A stretch of DNA of 64,000 nucleotides from JAQBQZ01 sp964406475 (GTDB lineage Bacteria; Patescibacteriota; Minisyncoccia; Phycocordibacterales; CAIRYW01). Positions 16,185 to 24,592 of this stretch are shown here, in pieces. Where the stretch lies: the NCBI GenBank assembly GCA_964406475.1, contig CAYORS010000001.1, forward strand, positions 1 through 64,000, given 5' to 3'. A program made the position numbers and the translations under genes. The notes under the pieces were generated by a model that was given only the letters and a program-made list of their open reading frames with translations, was not told the DNA's origin and did not search any database. Each line of letters opens with the position of its first letter. Position 1 is the stretch's first letter.

Positions 16185-16691
16185 CTAGTTGAGTCCAAGA
16201 CTCTTTAGTAATACTCCTACCCCATAGGCAATAGATGCAGCGACTCCACCAATAGCTACCGTTTCAAAGCATGTTACAAAAATATTCCGATGAGTAATCC
16301 TACCCCTCGCAAATCCAGTAAACAAGAATGCTCCAAATGTACCAATGATCGAATAGACGAATTGTCGAGTAAAGTCGATAGGAATAAAGAGAGCAATAAC
16401 GAACGGAAGAAGTGGTACTGTCCCAATAATTACAAAAGCAAAGAAAGTAGTCAGAGCGGAGTTAAAAGCTGTATGATGATTACTATCATCTTCTTCTGAT
16501 TTCTTGGCAAGGAAGTTTGACGCAGCCATAGAGAAACCATCTGCAAGCACGTTTGATATTCCAAGTACAAGCACTACAAGTGGCGAAAGCTTGGCACCAT
16601 AAACACCACCAATAATTGCAAAGGTAGTTACTACTCCGTCAATAGCACCATAGACACCATCAGGGAGATATTTTTTTATTTTTTGTTTCAT
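16185..16691 (-). CDS. VIT1/CCC1-family membrane transporter (short form)
   Basis: A 168-aa membrane protein of the CCC1/VIT1 family, transporters that move Fe2+ or Mn2+ out of the cytosol. Family motifs are clear in the N-terminal half: DGVYGAIDGVVTTFAIIGGV and LGISNVLADGFSMAASNFLA. Five helices are evident. The cytoplasmic metal-binding loop of plant VIT1 and longer homologues is reduced to a few polar residues (KKSEEDDSNHH), which accounts for the small size. The substrate metal cannot be told. A -10-like TACGAT lies 6 nt before the ATG. It shares an operon with rsmE. Confidence 0.85.
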   Translation of the reverse strand: MKQKIKKYLPDGVYGAIDGVVTTFAIIGGVYGAKLSPLVVLVLGISNVLADGFSMAASNFLAKKSEEDDSNHHTAFNSALTTFFAFVIIGTVPLLPFVIALFIPIDFTRQFVYSIIGTFGAFLFTGFARGRITHRNIFVTCFETVAIGGVAASIAYGVGVLLKSLGLN

Positions 16692-16792
16692 AGGCGTATC
16701 GTATCATATTTTTGAGAAAACTAAACTGGGTAGGACAGTAGACGGAATCTAAATCACTTTCATTTTTACTATCCTCATGTAATATACATTTT

Positions 16793-17620
16793 ATGAATTA
16801 CACAAAGTTCCACGAAACAGTTTGGAAATTCTACAAGGAAAATAAACGCTCATTCCCTTGGCGTGAAACACACGAGTTTTACAACATTCTTGTCTCAGAA
16901 ATAATGCTCCAGCAAACACAGGTAACGCGTGTAACCTATAAATATCAAGAGTTTCTGGATAAATTCCCAACACTCAAAGACCTCGCACGCGCACCACTTC
17001 GTGATGTGTTACACACTTGGATGGGACTTGGATACAACAGACGAGCAAAAGCACTCCATGAATGTGCAAAGCAAATAACCGAAAAACATAAAGGACAAAT
17101 CCCAAAAACATTTGATGAGTTAGTGATGCTCCCTGGTATAGGACAAAGTACCGCAGGTGCACTCTTGAACTTTGTATGGAATATTCCCACTCCATTTATC
17201 GAGACAAACATACGCACTGTCTACCTCCATCACTTTTTCAAAAATTCAAAAAATAAAATAGATGATAAAAAAATCCTGGATCTTGTCTCAAAAACAATTG
17301 ATACCGATAATCCTCGCGAGTGGTTCTATGCACTCTACGATTATGGAACACACCTCAAACAAAATTTAAAACAAGATCCTGCGCGCAAAAGCACATCATA
17401 CAAAAAGCAAAGTAAGTTTAAAGGATCGTTCCGCGAGAAGCGTGCATTTGTATTGAAACTTCTTTTGAATAAAAAGTTACGAGAAACAGAGATTGGAAAA
17501 CGCTTACTCGATAAAAAACTTCTGGATAAAAAGGATTTAAAGGAAGAAACATTAAAAATTATCAGTTCACTCCTCGAGGATAATCTGATACTGAAAAGCA
17601 AAGGATTTTATTTTGTCTAA
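16793..17620 (+). CDS. mutY: MutY-like A/G-specific adenine glycosylase without FeS cluster
   Basis: A 275-aa HhH-GPD DNA glycosylase. The N-terminus matches MutY (FPWRETHEFYNILVSEIMLQQTQV, where Glu is the catalytic acid). The helix-hairpin-helix is present (LPGIGQSTAGALLNF). Two departures are visible. The position of the catalytic Asp of E. coli MutY (LDGN) is Glu here (FIETNIRTVY). The four FeS-cluster cysteines are absent, replaced by DYGTHLKQNLKQDPARKS. The C-terminus looks like a small winged helix rather than the NUDIX-like domain. It probably removes adenine from mispairs, but the substrate is inferred only from the N-terminal similarity. Confidence 0.8.
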   Translation: MNYTKFHETVWKFYKENKRSFPWRETHEFYNILVSEIMLQQTQVTRVTYKYQEFLDKFPTLKDLARAPLRDVLHTWMGLGYNRRAKALHECAKQITEKHKGQIPKTFDELVMLPGIGQSTAGALLNFVWNIPTPFIETNIRTVYLHHFFKNSKNKIDDKKILDLVSKTIDTDNPREWFYALYDYGTHLKQNLKQDPARKSTSYKKQSKFKGSFREKRAFVLKLLLNKKLRETEIGKRLLDKKLLDKKDLKEETLKIISSLLEDNLILKSKGFYFV

Positions 17621-17708
17621 CCAAGTATATTAAGGAGAGTAACACTCAACAGATACTGCAATCACTGATTATGTTAAAAAAGATTTATAAATTATTAAAT
17701 TTAAAAAG

Positions 17709-17732
17709 CCGAGAGTTTTAAAAAACTCTCGG
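17709..17732 (-). terminator. Terminator of the XRE-like gene
   Basis: The minus strand has CCGAGAGTTT paired with AAACTCTCGG and then CTTTTTAAATTT. It lies 6 nt downstream of the 17738 stop. Confidence 0.85.
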
Positions 17733-17737
17733 TACGA

Positions 17738-18223
17738 TCAACAACCTTGACCAGCTTTTCCAACAATCTCAATCCCCAACCTAACAAACTCAATGACCTG
17801 CGGATCAGTATGGCAAGGGATTGCTTTAGCTTTAGCAAAAAACGAAACTAATCCTTGAAGAGCCCGAATCGTCACACTAGGATCAGCATCAGAAGGGGTG
17901 AGTCTAGCGAGAGTCAAATAATCAATTTCTGTTTTTGTTGTTATTGTTAGACTATCCACAGAACACTCTTCTGGATCTTCATCCCCTTTCTTCAAGAACT
18001 TTGACACTAGCCCGCCATTTGCCTCAAGTATTGCATCAATCAGTTGGACCAAGATCAGTAGCTCTGATTTTTTATTTTGTCTCAATCCTCTTTCTAATAG
18101 TGAGATAATGTTTACGGGACAGTGGAAGCCAGATGGTAGTTTGCTTTTGAGATCAGTCTCGAGTTGTCGCTGGGATAATCCAAGACCCGTTCTCAATTTC
18201 TTAAGTAGTTTATTGAATTGCAT
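17738..18223 (-). CDS. Putative XRE-like HTH protein, function unknown
   Basis: A 161-aa protein. Residues 5-65 look like an XRE/Cro helix-turn-helix (LLKKLRTGLGLSQRQLETDL, then NIISLLERGLRQNKK). The C-terminal 90 residues are helical and match nothing known to me. It could be a small DNA-binding regulator. It is a single-gene unit with its own terminator and diverges from a TrmB-like regulator gene. Confidence 0.65.
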   Translation of the reverse strand: MQFNKLLKKLRTGLGLSQRQLETDLKSKLPSGFHCPVNIISLLERGLRQNKKSELLILVQLIDAILEANGGLVSKFLKKGDEDPEECSVDSLTITTKTEIDYLTLARLTPSDADPSVTIRALQGLVSFFAKAKAIPCHTDPQVIEFVRLGIEIVGKAGQGC

Positions 18224-18270
18224 AGTAGGATTTGTTGATTGTTATCAAAGTAACATTACTATTGTGTAGT

Positions 18271-18299
18271 TTGACATAATAAACCTATAGGGGTATACT
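18271..18299 (+). promoter_or_regulatory. Promoter and candidate operator of the TrmB-like gene at 18331
   Basis: TTGACA (18271-18276), 17-bp spacer, TATACT (18294-18299). The motif CTATAGGGGTATAC (18285-18298) overlaps the -10 and resembles elements upstream of the other three TrmB-like genes. A TGTCG...CGACA inverted repeat follows at the transcript start. Confidence 0.75.
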
Positions 18300-18330
18300 G
18301 TCGTCATAGTCCGACAAATGCGACATATTT

Positions 18331-19152
18331 ATGAATGATATAAAAACCCTCCTTAAACAATTCGATTGTAATGAAGAAGAGATGATCATATTCTCTTCTC
18401 TCCTTCAAGATGGCGAGCAGACAGTAGCAAGCATCGCGAAGAATACTTCTACAAAACGAACGACTGTTTATGGAATAATATATAAATTGAAGGAAAAAAA
18501 TCTCATAGAAGAACTTTACAAGAATAAAGTCAAAACATATCGAACAGTAGATAAGGACAACCTTAAGAATACAATAGAGACCAAGATTGAAAGTTTAAAA
18601 AATATCAAAACTAATGTCGACTCACTTATTGCTTCCCTCTCTGGTACAAAAGCATCAAAGCCTGAGCTAAAATTTTTTGAAGGTAAAGAAGGTGTGCAAT
18701 ATGTGCTCAATGATCTGATTATTCGCAGAAACATCGAAACAGAAAGTTTCTGGCCAATTGAGAAGATGGTAAAGATTCTGGGAAAGGACTATTTCAAATT
18801 CCTGAACAAAGAACGGATCAAAAGAAACATATACACTCGAGCCATCTGGCCTGAGAAACAAATCATCGATACAGAGACTCACCCATATCTTGGAAATGGA
18901 GAAGAATTCCTCCGAGAGATACGTATAGCCCCGAAGCAAATCGACTTCACCATGGGATACTGGATCTATGAGAACAATGTCGCGTTCATTTCCTCTGAGA
19001 GAGAGGTGTATGCATTCATAATAAAGAGTGAGGAATTCGCAGATATGCTCCGCAAACAATTTAACCTTGTCTGGAATATTTCTCATACACTCAAACAAAA
19101 ACCGAATCCAGAAGTACAAAAATTTCTCAAAGAAGTTTATAAGCAAAATTAA
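18331..19152 (+). CDS. TrmB-family transcriptional regulator (copy 1)
   Basis: A 273-aa protein with an N-terminal winged HTH of the TrmB type (residues 1-75; TKRTTVYGIIYKLKEKNLIE), a helical linker, and a C-terminal domain starting near ELKFFEGKEGVQYVLNDL. That FYEG-type motif is shared by all four paralogues in the window. TrmB proteins in archaea sense sugars, but the C-terminal domain here need not bind sugar; the ligand is unknown. It has a consensus promoter overlapping a candidate operator, which suggests autoregulation. Confidence 0.85.
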   Translation: MNDIKTLLKQFDCNEEEMIIFSSLLQDGEQTVASIAKNTSTKRTTVYGIIYKLKEKNLIEELYKNKVKTYRTVDKDNLKNTIETKIESLKNIKTNVDSLIASLSGTKASKPELKFFEGKEGVQYVLNDLIIRRNIETESFWPIEKMVKILGKDYFKFLNKERIKRNIYTRAIWPEKQIIDTETHPYLGNGEEFLREIRIAPKQIDFTMGYWIYENNVAFISSEREVYAFIIKSEEFADMLRKQFNLVWNISHTLKQKPNPEVQKFLKEVYKQN

Positions 19153-19163
19153 AAATAAAAAGT

Positions 19164-19195
19164 CCCGAAGGTAGATAGTTATTCTACAGTTCGGG
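19164..19195 (-). terminator. Terminator of the 19200-19976 gene
   Basis: CCCGAA/TTCGGG (19164-19169 with 19190-19195) plus inner GTAGA/TCTAC, followed on the minus strand by ACTTTTTATTTTT. Confidence 0.85.
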
Positions 19196-19199
19196 GGTA

Positions 19200-19976
19200 T
19201 CACTTCTCCTTCACCAGGATTCGAGTTCGATGATGAACCAGTTGTCCGAGTGGATTGAACGACCACTCCTCCAAGTAACAACCAGTCCGATTTGTTGCCA
19301 CTTGAGCAATTAGACGGTTAAGCGGATCATAGATGTTTGTAATCATCTGACCCTCTTTGAGTTTCGTGTATGCGGTAGTATACACGAAGGCCCTTATATC
19401 AGAGATCACCTTACGGTATTCATCTGTCCAAAAGTCATACGCCTTTTTACGTTCTTCGGGTGTATCCACGGCCCCTTGAACAACAACGTGCTTCCACGTT
19501 GGATGAGTATTTTCTTTATGGTCTGCGTAAGACTGCAAATAATACGAGGTCTTGTCGTCAGGTGGCATAGTGTTGTTGAAGTGCCCATCAACGTTGTTGT
19601 CGATGATCATACTCACCCGATTGCTTTCGCCAATCTTGTGGTAATAAACCCTGAACATGTTTTCCTGCGTATCAGCATCTCGATAGAGCCAGCACGTATA
19701 GTGCATATCGCCGATCTCGAAGACTGTCTCGAAGCCCCCAACAGCAGGTGACTTCTTACAAACATCCTGAAGTTTTACCTTCGAAGCGGGCAGTGACGCC
19801 AATTTCGTAGCCAGGACAAGCATGGGCCACGGTGGTTTTGCAGTGGCAAACTCATTGAGCGAGACGGCTGGATTGATGGTTGTCGGTTTCATAACTTTGT
19901 CCTCGGCAAATGCTGAGAACGAGAAGACGGACGCAAGAAGCGCCGCCACAACAATTTGAATGAGCATTTTTTTCAC
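19200..19976 (-). CDS. Secreted protein of unknown function, higher-GC cassette
   Basis: A 258-aa protein with a clear signal peptide (KKMLIQIVVAALLASVFSFSAFA, cleavage before EDK). The mature part has no motif I recognise. Features include paired Cys (QDVCKK, YTCWLY, TGCYLEE) and a C-terminal segment NIYDPLNRLIAQVATNRTGC that looks like one degenerate YD/RHS-type repeat. Sampled lines are about 48-50% GC, against roughly 35-38% for neighbours, and it has its own terminator. This suggests horizontal acquisition as a single-gene unit. Confidence 0.75.
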   Translation of the reverse strand: MKKMLIQIVVAALLASVFSFSAFAEDKVMKPTTINPAVSLNEFATAKPPWPMLVLATKLASLPASKVKLQDVCKKSPAVGGFETVFEIGDMHYTCWLYRDADTQENMFRVYYHKIGESNRVSMIIDNNVDGHFNNTMPPDDKTSYYLQSYADHKENTHPTWKHVVVQGAVDTPEERKKAYDFWTDEYRKVISDIRAFVYTTAYTKLKEGQMITNIYDPLNRLIAQVATNRTGCYLEEWSFNPLGQLVHHRTRILVKEK

Positions 19977-20046
19977 GATCGGTATGTGTGGTTGAGGTTG
20001 AGGCGTGATTGCCGTTTTCTATATAAACATACTTTTGTATTTTTGT

Positions 20047-20847
20047 CTATAGTTTTGTTTTTGCACCTGTATCTAATCTCTTCGCCTCCCTCCACGCAAG
20101 TTCAAAAAGTTTTTTGAGTGCATCCGCAATTTCCTGACTCTCAATGATGATTCCTAATTCTTCCTTCCATGATGCAATCATCACTTTGTTATCATAGATT
20201 TCTATATCTGGTGAAATATCAAAAATTTCTTTTGGTACAAGTGCAAGTTCGCGTGCTTCAAGCTTATTAAGAAGTTTTCTTTCATAAGCAAGTTCTGTCG
20301 CAGGAACAATACCTCTCACAAAGAGTCCTTTCGCAGCACGTCTGCGGTAGTATTGTGGGAAGTATCCTTTAAGTGTTTTGTGCATATCATCATACGAAGC
20401 CATAGCCACAAACGGACCTGATGCAGTTAACGTATCTTCATATACTTGCTTCATACCCTCAATACCTTCATAAAATCTTACTTGTGGGCGAGTACCGCTC
20501 TTGTACATTGATTTGAGTTCAGGAAGCAAGATCTGAGCATACCGATAATCTTCTTCCTTACGCTCGATATTATGTTTTAAAAATTTTAGGATTTGATCCG
20601 GATCTTCACATCGATATTCTTGTTTCGGCTCTTTACCAGAAATACTCACCAATCCTTTCTGTGACAAACTCGCCAAGATATCATAAGCGCTCGTACGATT
20701 AATACCCGCTCTCTTAGCAATCTCACTTACCTTACCACTCCCCATACCAAGGAAGGATATATATAAGTCTGCCTCCTTCTTATTGAGACCGAGCTTTTGC
20801 AAGGCGTTTTGGAATGTTCCACTTTGACCTTCACTATATTTTGGCAT
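20047..20847 (-). CDS. TrmB-family transcriptional regulator (copy 2)
   Basis: A 266-aa regulator: winged HTH at residues 12-80 (LGLNKKEADLYISFLGMGSG, INRTSAYDILASLSQKGLV), a helical linker, then VRFYEGIEGMKQVYEDTL and a C-terminal sensor domain. It has a minus-strand TTGACA -35 at 20882-20877 with a TAGCAT -10 after 17 bp. An imperfect palindrome lies about 32 nt upstream of that -35, between it and the divergent membrane-protein gene at 21049. Ligand and targets are unknown. Confidence 0.87.
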   Translation of the reverse strand: MPKYSEGQSGTFQNALQKLGLNKKEADLYISFLGMGSGKVSEIAKRAGINRTSAYDILASLSQKGLVSISGKEPKQEYRCEDPDQILKFLKHNIERKEEDYRYAQILLPELKSMYKSGTRPQVRFYEGIEGMKQVYEDTLTASGPFVAMASYDDMHKTLKGYFPQYYRRRAAKGLFVRGIVPATELAYERKLLNKLEARELALVPKEIFDISPDIEIYDNKVMIASWKEELGIIIESQEIADALKKLFELAWREAKRLDTGAKTKL

Positions 20848-20913
20848 GTAACAATGCTATCAAAGTGGATATTTTGTGTCAAATATTCTCCACAATTTAG
20901 TTTAAAAATGCAA

Positions 20914-20937
20914 AATATCCTTATTTTATAAAGATAT
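20914..20937. promoter_or_regulatory. Candidate TrmB operator upstream of copy 2
   Basis: Imperfect 23-bp palindrome ATATCCTTAT-TTT-ATAAAGATAT. Its first 14 nt (AATATCCTTATTTT) recur exactly at 24472-24485 upstream of TrmB copy 3, at the same distance from the -35. Confidence 0.45.
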
Positions 20938-21048
20938 AATAGTTTTATAATTCATAACGATAATTTACATATATTGACTTGTGCTGTTTAATCTCATTAG
21001 ATTCAAAGAACACCCTGTCCTTTGACACAACACTAAACACTCGCACTA

Positions 21049-21660
21049 ATGGACAAAGAAACTCTCCTAATTATCACTTACATCATCAAATGGGTAATAC
21101 TACCGCTTGTTTTTATTAAGGTAATCAATACTAAGGTATCTTTTGGTAAGGTAAAGTTGCCTCAATACCTTATAGGTTTCCATTTTGTTCTAGCATTATT
21201 TATATGGCTAATCTGTGAAATCAATCACACCGAAAGGATCCCTGATCCATTTCATCTACCAACGATATGGCTTTGGGAGTGGGTGACAAAACCCTTGCTA
21301 CTTGCACTTCTACTAGCATTACTGCTAATCATTAGTAAAAAACTTCTGAGAAACATTTTGAACTTGGTTGATTGGATCCAAAATGACAAAAATCCTTTGT
21401 TCAAGAGACTGATGACAGTTGCATTTATCTTATGGGTGGCAGATCTTGTTTTGTCTCTCATCCATTCTAAAATGGTAAATTTAGATTGGCAGAAGTCACC
21501 TTTATTTATCCCCGCCCGATACCCATGGGTGTATTATGTTGTGATACCCTCAATGCTTTTTTTCTTCCTCCGCCAGAAAGATCATAAAGACAAAATGACC
21601 CAGTGGCCCAAAAGGGGCATAAAGTTCATTATGAGAGTAATTGATTGGTTCTTGAAATAA
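21049..21660 (+). CDS. Multi-pass membrane protein, function unknown
   Basis: A 203-aa protein with about five hydrophobic helices (for example YIIKWVILPLVFIKV, YLIGFHFVLALFIWLI, LLLALLLALLLIISK, FILWVADLVLSLIH, WVYYVVIPSMLFFF) and short basic loops. No family is recognised. It diverges from TrmB copy 2 across 200 bp holding the candidate operator, so it may be the regulator's target. It has its own terminator. Confidence 0.72.
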   Translation: MDKETLLIITYIIKWVILPLVFIKVINTKVSFGKVKLPQYLIGFHFVLALFIWLICEINHTERIPDPFHLPTIWLWEWVTKPLLLALLLALLLIISKKLLRNILNLVDWIQNDKNPLFKRLMTVAFILWVADLVLSLIHSKMVNLDWQKSPLFIPARYPWVYYVVIPSMLFFFLRQKDHKDKMTQWPKRGIKFIMRVIDWFLK

Positions 21661-21680
21661 CCTTCAATAATTCTTTCCAT

Positions 21681-21702
21681 TCGCCAGAAGAAAATCTGGC
21701 GA
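21681..21702 (+). terminator. Terminator after the membrane-protein gene
   Basis: TCGCCAGA (21681-21688) pairs with TCTGGCGA (21695-21702), followed by TATTTTTATTTTT. Confidence 0.85.
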
Positions 21703-21707
21703 TATTT

Positions 21708-22274
21708 TTATTTTTGATTTCTAAATTTTGATTTTTGATTTATCTTCTTATACTCCCTCTCAGTCACTAAATCTTTTGGATCCGTTCTATCCAGAAACAC
21801 AACGCCATTGAGATGATCAAACTCATGCTGGAAAATTCTTGCAGGGAAGTCAGAGAATTTCATTTTTATTTTCTCTCCTTTTTCATTCGTAAATTCTACG
21901 TCAATACTTTTGTATCTCGGCACAAGTCCTCTAATCCCCGGAATCGAGAGACACCCTTCCCATCCTTTCACTAGACTTTTTGACGTTTGGACTATCTTTG
22001 GGTTTACGATAGTGAGCGGGCCTAGATCTGGAACTCGTGGGGCTCGCACATTCTTTCGTTTTTTTGTCATGCGAGACCAGAGTATAAACACCCTTTTAGC
22101 AACACCGACCTGCGGTGATGCGATACCCACTCCCTCGCTCTCATCGCACATTTTTATCAGATCGCGTGCAAATTTCTGAAACTCCTTTGTTAATATTTCT
22201 TGAGGAGCTACTGCCTTGGCTTTTGTACGGAGTATCCTATCTCCGAGCTCTACTAGTTTTAATTTCTTAGACAT
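21708..22274 (-). CDS. def: Peptide deformylase
   Basis: A 188-aa metallohydrolase that removes the formyl group from the N-terminal Met of new proteins. All three active-site motifs are present: GVGIASPQVG (motif I), EGCLS (motif II, metal-ligand Cys) and QHEFDH (motif III, two His ligands and the catalytic Glu). Length is normal. It lies 20 nt downstream of the PH-domain protein gene on the same strand. Confidence 0.96.
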   Translation of the reverse strand: MSKKLKLVELGDRILRTKAKAVAPQEILTKEFQKFARDLIKMCDESEGVGIASPQVGVAKRVFILWSRMTKKRKNVRAPRVPDLGPLTIVNPKIVQTSKSLVKGWEGCLSIPGIRGLVPRYKSIDVEFTNEKGEKIKMKFSDFPARIFQHEFDHLNGVVFLDRTDPKDLVTEREYKKINQKSKFRNQK

Positions 22275-22294
22275 TTAAATTATTCTCACGATGA

Positions 22295-22954
22295 TTAGTT
22301 GCCACGAAGTCCACGATTTAGATTTTCTTCGAATTCATAATCTTCAATGATTGACTCTTCTTCACTCTCTTGATCGTCATCTCTTTCGGTATCGAGATCT
22401 TCACCATCCTTCACCCTATCTGCATAAGAGATGAGTTGCTTTGAAAGCATCTTTGCAAGTGAGTAATCAATCATAGGGATGAGGCAGTCTTTGACTTTGC
22501 TATGGTGAATCCTCCGATCGGAGGCAGTCGCAATATCAACTTGCGCAAGACCAAATATACGATAATGATACGGGCGGATGATGTGCACGTTACTTATCTG
22601 ATGATATGGAATAGTCACCTCCTTTACAAGAAAGATTCCTCTCTGGAGGTGGAATGCATGATCATCGAGAAGGAACTTGTAATTACGGAACATAATACTT
22701 CCCCGTAGATAAGCGAGAATAATGAGTCCGAGCGCGAGTATCCCGAGCCACTCAGAAAGCATCTCTGTATCAACATAGTACTCTTTGAAATAATCGAGAA
22801 TCGCGAGAGTATACCCATGCAGAAATCCAAAATTGATTTCCCAGATAGCAAAGACAGACATAATAGCAAGGAGTGTCAAAAACCAGCCGTATTTTAAAAG
22901 TATAAAAAGCTTTGTCCTTCCACCTCTTGTATACATTTCATCAAATTCGAGCAT
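22295..22954 (-). CDS. Membrane protein with bacterial PH (bPH2/YdbS-like) domain
   Basis: A 219-aa protein with two N-terminal membrane helices (about residues 20-45 and 75-95), a soluble bPH2-type domain (YKFLLDDHAFHLQRGIFLVK, VTIPYHQISNVHI, IFGLAQVDIATAS) and a very acidic C-terminal tail. Proteins of this type are membrane-bound with unknown ligands. The start at 22954 (MLEFDEMYTRGG) is preferred to a longer ORF, because the upstream extension runs through the terminator of the preceding gene. It is probably co-transcribed with def. Confidence 0.8.
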   Translation of the reverse strand: MLEFDEMYTRGGRTKLFILLKYGWFLTLLAIMSVFAIWEINFGFLHGYTLAILDYFKEYYVDTEMLSEWLGILALGLIILAYLRGSIMFRNYKFLLDDHAFHLQRGIFLVKEVTIPYHQISNVHIIRPYHYRIFGLAQVDIATASDRRIHHSKVKDCLIPMIDYSLAKMLSKQLISYADRVKDGEDLDTERDDDQESEEESIIEDYEFEENLNRGLRGN

Positions 22955-22978
22955 GAGGTAATTATAACAGAAATAAAA

Positions 22979-23006
22979 AAAGAAGTGTTCTACGAAAACA
23001 CTTCTT
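22979..23006 (-). terminator. Terminator overlapping the end of the DUF218-like gene
   Basis: AAGAAGTGTT (22980-22989) pairs with AACACTTCTT (22997-23006), followed on the minus strand by TTTTTTTATTT. The TAG stop (22990-22992) lies in the loop. Confidence 0.85.
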
Positions 23007-23505
23007 GCTTTAACATTCTGAACAATGTTTTTGGAATAGAAATGAAAAACTCTTTTAAGATACACTTCCACCCCACATCAATTCTGTGCAATTTGAGTTT
23101 GAGACACACAGTTACTCCTTTTTTGGAAAGATAGTACCGTGCAAGCATCCATGAACGTGGCGCATGCCACCACTTTACAATAATCCAGATATTCTTCGCA
23201 TTATTGTCCCCTGCAATACGCGCAAGCTCTCTCATCTCACCATCGGTGTTGAAAGTAAGCCCGTGACCAGTGATAATCTTTTCTGGAGGAAGTATTCTCG
23301 TGACGTATTGCTTCATGTAAAACGCCATATGAACACTATCCCATTTTTCTTGTGCAGTGCCTGCAGTCGCAACAAAGACCCCTTGTCGATCATCACGTGC
23401 GAGCAAAGACGCCTCGAGACAAGCACGGGCAGTCCCAGGGCCAACACCAACAACACCGCAAGAATCTCTTGAAAGATCAAAAGCAACAGCAAAATAAATA
23501 TTCAA
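22990..23505 (-). CDS. DUF218/YdcF-like protein
   Basis: A 171-aa protein resembling DUF218 (SanA/ElyC/YdcF) proteins. A core Rossmann-like strand is followed by GPGTARACLEASLLARDD, GVFVATAGTAQ, LPPEKIITGHGLTFNTDGEM (the position of the family's conserved ESxNT segment) and IWIIVKWWHAPRSWMLARYY. DUF218 proteins are linked to envelope metabolism in other bacteria. There is no N-terminal membrane helix, so this copy is probably cytoplasmic. Assignment is by motif order only. Confidence 0.65.
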   Translation of the reverse strand: MNIYFAVAFDLSRDSCGVVGVGPGTARACLEASLLARDDRQGVFVATAGTAQEKWDSVHMAFYMKQYVTRILPPEKIITGHGLTFNTDGEMRELARIAGDNNAKNIWIIVKWWHAPRSWMLARYYLSKKGVTVCLKLKLHRIDVGWKCILKEFFISIPKTLFRMLKQEVFS

Positions 23506-23560
23506 TTAAACCTCCTTGATTATTCCTTAGACAGATTATCGAAAAGACAAAGAAAGTCAA

Positions 23561-23584
23561 TGCGAAGACTGGTTTCACTTCGCA
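23561..23584 (-). terminator. Possible terminator of TrmB copy 3
   Basis: TGCGAAG (23561-23567) pairs with CTTCGCA (23578-23584). On the minus strand it lies about 25 nt after the stop at 23609 and is followed by a moderately T-rich stretch. Confidence 0.4.
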
Positions 23585-23608
23585 AAACTATCTGTTTTTA
23601 TTTCTTTA

Positions 23609-24406
23609 TTAACTCTTAGCTACCCCCTTCCAACTCAACTCAAAGATCATTTTCATAAGTCCATAAATCGTCGGGTCTTCAATAATAACTCCAGTGAGTT
23701 TCTCTTTACCGAGGTTTATGATAGATACATTTTTCTCTCCATAGATTGTGATTTCTGCCTTAAAGGGAAACTGGTCTCCCGGCATAAACCGTACATGAGG
23801 CAAAATATCCTCTCTGAAATCTGCGTATGCACGATCAACAAAGGTTTTGTCTTGCTTGCTATCAGGAAATATCCCTCGCGAACTAATACCCTTTTTATTC
23901 TTGGTCTTAATGTACTCTTGGAAAAAGTTTTGAGGCAAAAGCTCTTCCACTTCGCGCACATTAGCCCAAGCAAGCATTTCATAAGGCTTGGATACATTCA
24001 CATGCGTAGCATAAATATCCAAAACCCCTTGAATACCTTCAAAATATCTAATCTTTGGCTTGTCAGCTGTACCCAATAATCCCTCGAGATCAGGAAGTAT
24101 CCTTTGAGCATTCTCAATCTCATCTTGGATTATGGTCATTTTTGATTTTGTATAACGAATGAGCCTGGTTGGGCTTTCGAGCTGATAGAACTGCTTATTC
24201 TTCTTTTCTATCTCATTTACAACTCCCTTTACCGACATTTGGGTAAGAATCATATAAACCGTACTCCTGTTTAACCCTGTGTACTCTGCAATTTTTGAGG
24301 GGTGTGCCCCACCCAATTCAAGCAAAGCCACATATATAAGAGCCTCTTTGTCAGAGAGCCCTGACTTTTCGAGCTTTTTGAGGAGATTTTCGTGTTGAAT
24401 CTTCAT
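23609..24406 (-). CDS. TrmB-family transcriptional regulator (copy 3)
   Basis: A 265-aa regulator: winged HTH at residues 10-80 (SGLSDKEALIYVALLELGGA, LNRSTVYMILTQMSVKGVV), a helical linker, IRYFEGIQGVLDIYATHV, and a C-terminal sensor domain. Its minus-strand promoter has TTGACA at 24441-24436 with TATCAT after 16 bp. It shares with copy 2 the 14-nt element about 31 nt upstream of the -35. It diverges from a pair of paralogous genes of unknown function at 24593-25572, which may be under its control. Confidence 0.87.
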   Translation of the reverse strand: MKIQHENLLKKLEKSGLSDKEALIYVALLELGGAHPSKIAEYTGLNRSTVYMILTQMSVKGVVNEIEKKNKQFYQLESPTRLIRYTKSKMTIIQDEIENAQRILPDLEGLLGTADKPKIRYFEGIQGVLDIYATHVNVSKPYEMLAWANVREVEELLPQNFFQEYIKTKNKKGISSRGIFPDSKQDKTFVDRAYADFREDILPHVRFMPGDQFPFKAEITIYGEKNVSIINLGKEKLTGVIIEDPTIYGLMKMIFELSWKGVAKS

Positions 24407-24471
24407 AAATTATATGATAGCCTACCACTTTATTTTGTCAATTTTTACTAACAAAATTAATAAATATACAT

Positions 24472-24506
24472 AATATCCTTATTTTTAAATACGAAATCAA
24501 AGGATA
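24472..24506. promoter_or_regulatory. Candidate TrmB operator upstream of copy 3
   Basis: AATATCCTTATTTT (24472-24485), identical to the element at 20914-20927, followed by the inverted AAGGATA (24500-24506). Confidence 0.45.
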
Positions 24507-24592
24507 ATGATATTTTTTGTACACAATTATTGACACTGTGCAATAATTCTTGCAGAAAAGAGTAATAAAGCTCTTTGAAACCAAATCAAATT

